A stretch of 5,368 nucleotides of DNA. Source: Candidatus Dojkabacteria bacterium. GTDB taxonomy: Bacteria > Patescibacteriota > Dojkabacteria > SC72. A program made the translations under genes and the position numbers. The stretch is taken from assembly GCA_011620305.1 (NCBI GenBank), contig WOZL01000080.1:1-5368 (forward strand), written 5' to 3'. Positions 4,621 to 5,368 of the stretch are shown one piece after another (within the stretch, counting starts at the first letter, position 1; the number at the start of each line of letters is the position of its first letter). The notes under the pieces are model-generated. The model made no database searches and was not told where the DNA came from. It saw nothing but the letters and a program-made list of their open reading frames with translations.

Positions 4621-5368
4621 AGAATTCTAATATATCCTCCATATATTCAGTGTGTATGTCCCAATGGGTTTTACCTTCTAGAGTGACAAGTTCAACCTCT
4701 TTACCAAAACTTTCTAAAGTGTTTACAAAGGTTGTAGATAATGAATAACCTACATTTACATCTGCAGTACCATGCCAGATTTTAATATCTATATCTTCTA
4801 TCTTTGCTACTCTTTCTTCATCCCACTCGTTAGAGTTCGTTGTAGGAGCTAGTAGGGCTATCTTATTTACTCTCTCTGGATAATCTGATGCAAAGTTCAT
4901 AGTTGGTAAACCACCCATACTGTAGCCAATCATATTTACTTTGTCTTGGGTATCATATCTCTCCTTGATCCAAGCAATTAGATTTATATTATCTTGTATG
5001 GATTCATCATTTCCCCAGTTAGCACCATGCTGGTTAGAAGCTGCAAAGATGTAATTATTTTCTGTAAAGAAGACACCATATGTGTGAAGGTCTTGCATAA
5101 ATTCATCATTGGTATCAAAGCTAACCTCAGTATTAGATCCATGACTATATAGTATTATCCTTGGGGGATTCTCTGGGTCAATAGGGGCAGGGACCGCAAT
5201 ATATGCAGGTTGTTCCTCTATGGTTTCGTAAACTTCTAAGTAAGGGGGTCCATCATAAACTTCTTCTTCTACCTCTATCTCCTCTACCTCTTTTACTTCT
5301 TCTGTCTCTTGGGGTTGGTCAAAAATTTTTACCTTAGGTAGAAGTACTGTGTAAGCCAAGTATATTGG
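4607..5368 (-). CDS. Membrane-anchored alpha/beta hydrolase, N terminus missing
   Basis: The frame is open to the right edge (253 codons plus TAA at 4609-4607). A TTG at 5359 could be read as a start, but upstream codons continue as P-I-Y-L-A-Y-T-V-L-L, the end of a hydrophobic helix, so the true start lies outside the window. Numbered from that TTG: residues 18-36 form an acidic E/V/I-rich linker, then the hydrolase domain runs from about 50 to the end. The catalytic set is complete: nucleophile Ser147 in G-Y-S-M-G-G, acid Asp200 in H-G-T-A-D, base His232 in T-H-W-D, and H-G-S-N at 73-76 as oxyanion loop. The fold and the prolyl-oligopeptidase/dienelactone-hydrolase-like spacing suggest an esterase or peptidase; the substrate cannot be told. 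With an N-terminal anchor and acidic spacer it probably acts outside the membrane. It is transcribed toward the HIT gene. Confidence 0.88.
   Translation of the reverse strand, partial: PIYLAYTVLLPKVKIFDQPQETEEVKEVEEIEVEEEVYDGPPYLEVYETIEEQPAYIAVPAPIDPENPPRIILYSHGSNTEVSFDTNDEFMQDLHTYGVFFTENNYIFAASNQHGANWGNDESIQDNINLIAWIKERYDTQDKVNMIGYSMGGLPTMNFASDYPERVNKIALLAPTTNSNEWDEERVAKIEDIDIKIWHGTADVNVGYSLSTTFVNTLESFGKEVELVTLEGKTHWDIHTEYMEDILEFFNQE
5252..5308 (-). other. Acidic low-complexity spacer of the alpha/beta hydrolase
   Basis: About 19 residues are almost entirely Glu alternating with Val or Ile, lying between the hydrophobic N-terminal segment and the hydrolase domain. This resembles the Glu/Thr-rich spacers of the cytochrome b5 protein and probably holds the enzyme away from the membrane or in the cell-envelope layer. 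Confidence 0.6.

Noticed and set aside
4629..4647. AATATAT/ATATATT inverted repeat with CCTCC loop as a terminator for the HIT transcript
   Set aside because: The stem is pure A:T, is not followed by a T-run, and lies inside the hydrolase coding sequence.
5357..5359. TTG as the true start of the alpha/beta hydrolase
   Set aside because: The frame stays open to the window edge and the upstream codons continue a hydrophobic segment, so an anchored protein starting outside the window is more likely. No ribosome site can be assessed in the 9 bases left.

Overview
This is a strongly AT-rich bacterial window, compact, with short intergenic gaps. Ile is often ATA and Arg mostly AGA/AGG. TAG, TAA and TGA all serve as stops and Trp is TGG, so the ordinary bacterial code applies. 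The streamlined layout, weak or absent Shine-Dalgarno sites at most starts, single-cluster ferredoxin and acidic secreted or anchored proteins fit a Candidate Phyla Radiation (Patescibacteria) genome, perhaps Dojkabacteria-like. That placement is a judgement from general character, not from a marker gene.

Layout. On the minus strand, bases 1-648 hold the 5' part of an unrecognised acidic protein running off the left edge. It carries two diverged copies of an NGL-G motif unit flanking a very acidic, Tyr-rich linker. A divergent promoter region (649-796) separates it from a plus-strand nitroreductase remnant (797-1151): the N-terminal third and the C-terminal end survive in different frames and the middle is gone. 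Next come a promoter overlapping a perfect 15-bp palindrome and a full-length ABC exporter half-transporter (1249-3063) with an unusual signature loop. A 96-bp gap containing a 9-bp inverted repeat leads to a secreted, membrane-anchored cytochrome b5-domain protein (3160-3948), followed by a single-cluster ferredoxin (4002-4208) and a HIT-family nucleotide hydrolase (4210-4620). On the minus strand, converging on the HIT gene and overlapping its 3' end by 14 bp, is an alpha/beta hydrolase whose N terminus lies beyond the right edge.

How the genes relate. The cytochrome b5 protein and the ferredoxin are both one-electron carriers, encoded 53 bp apart in the same direction, and are the best candidate for a functional unit. 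A cytoplasmic ferredoxin could exchange electrons with a membrane protein that displays a haem domain outside the cell. The ferredoxin and HIT genes are one base apart and surely co-transcribed, although HIT proteins are housekeeping enzymes with no known link to electron transfer. The ABC exporter appears to be an independent unit with its own promoter and possible operator. I see no tRNA, rRNA, CRISPR array, insertion sequence or convincing intrinsic terminator.
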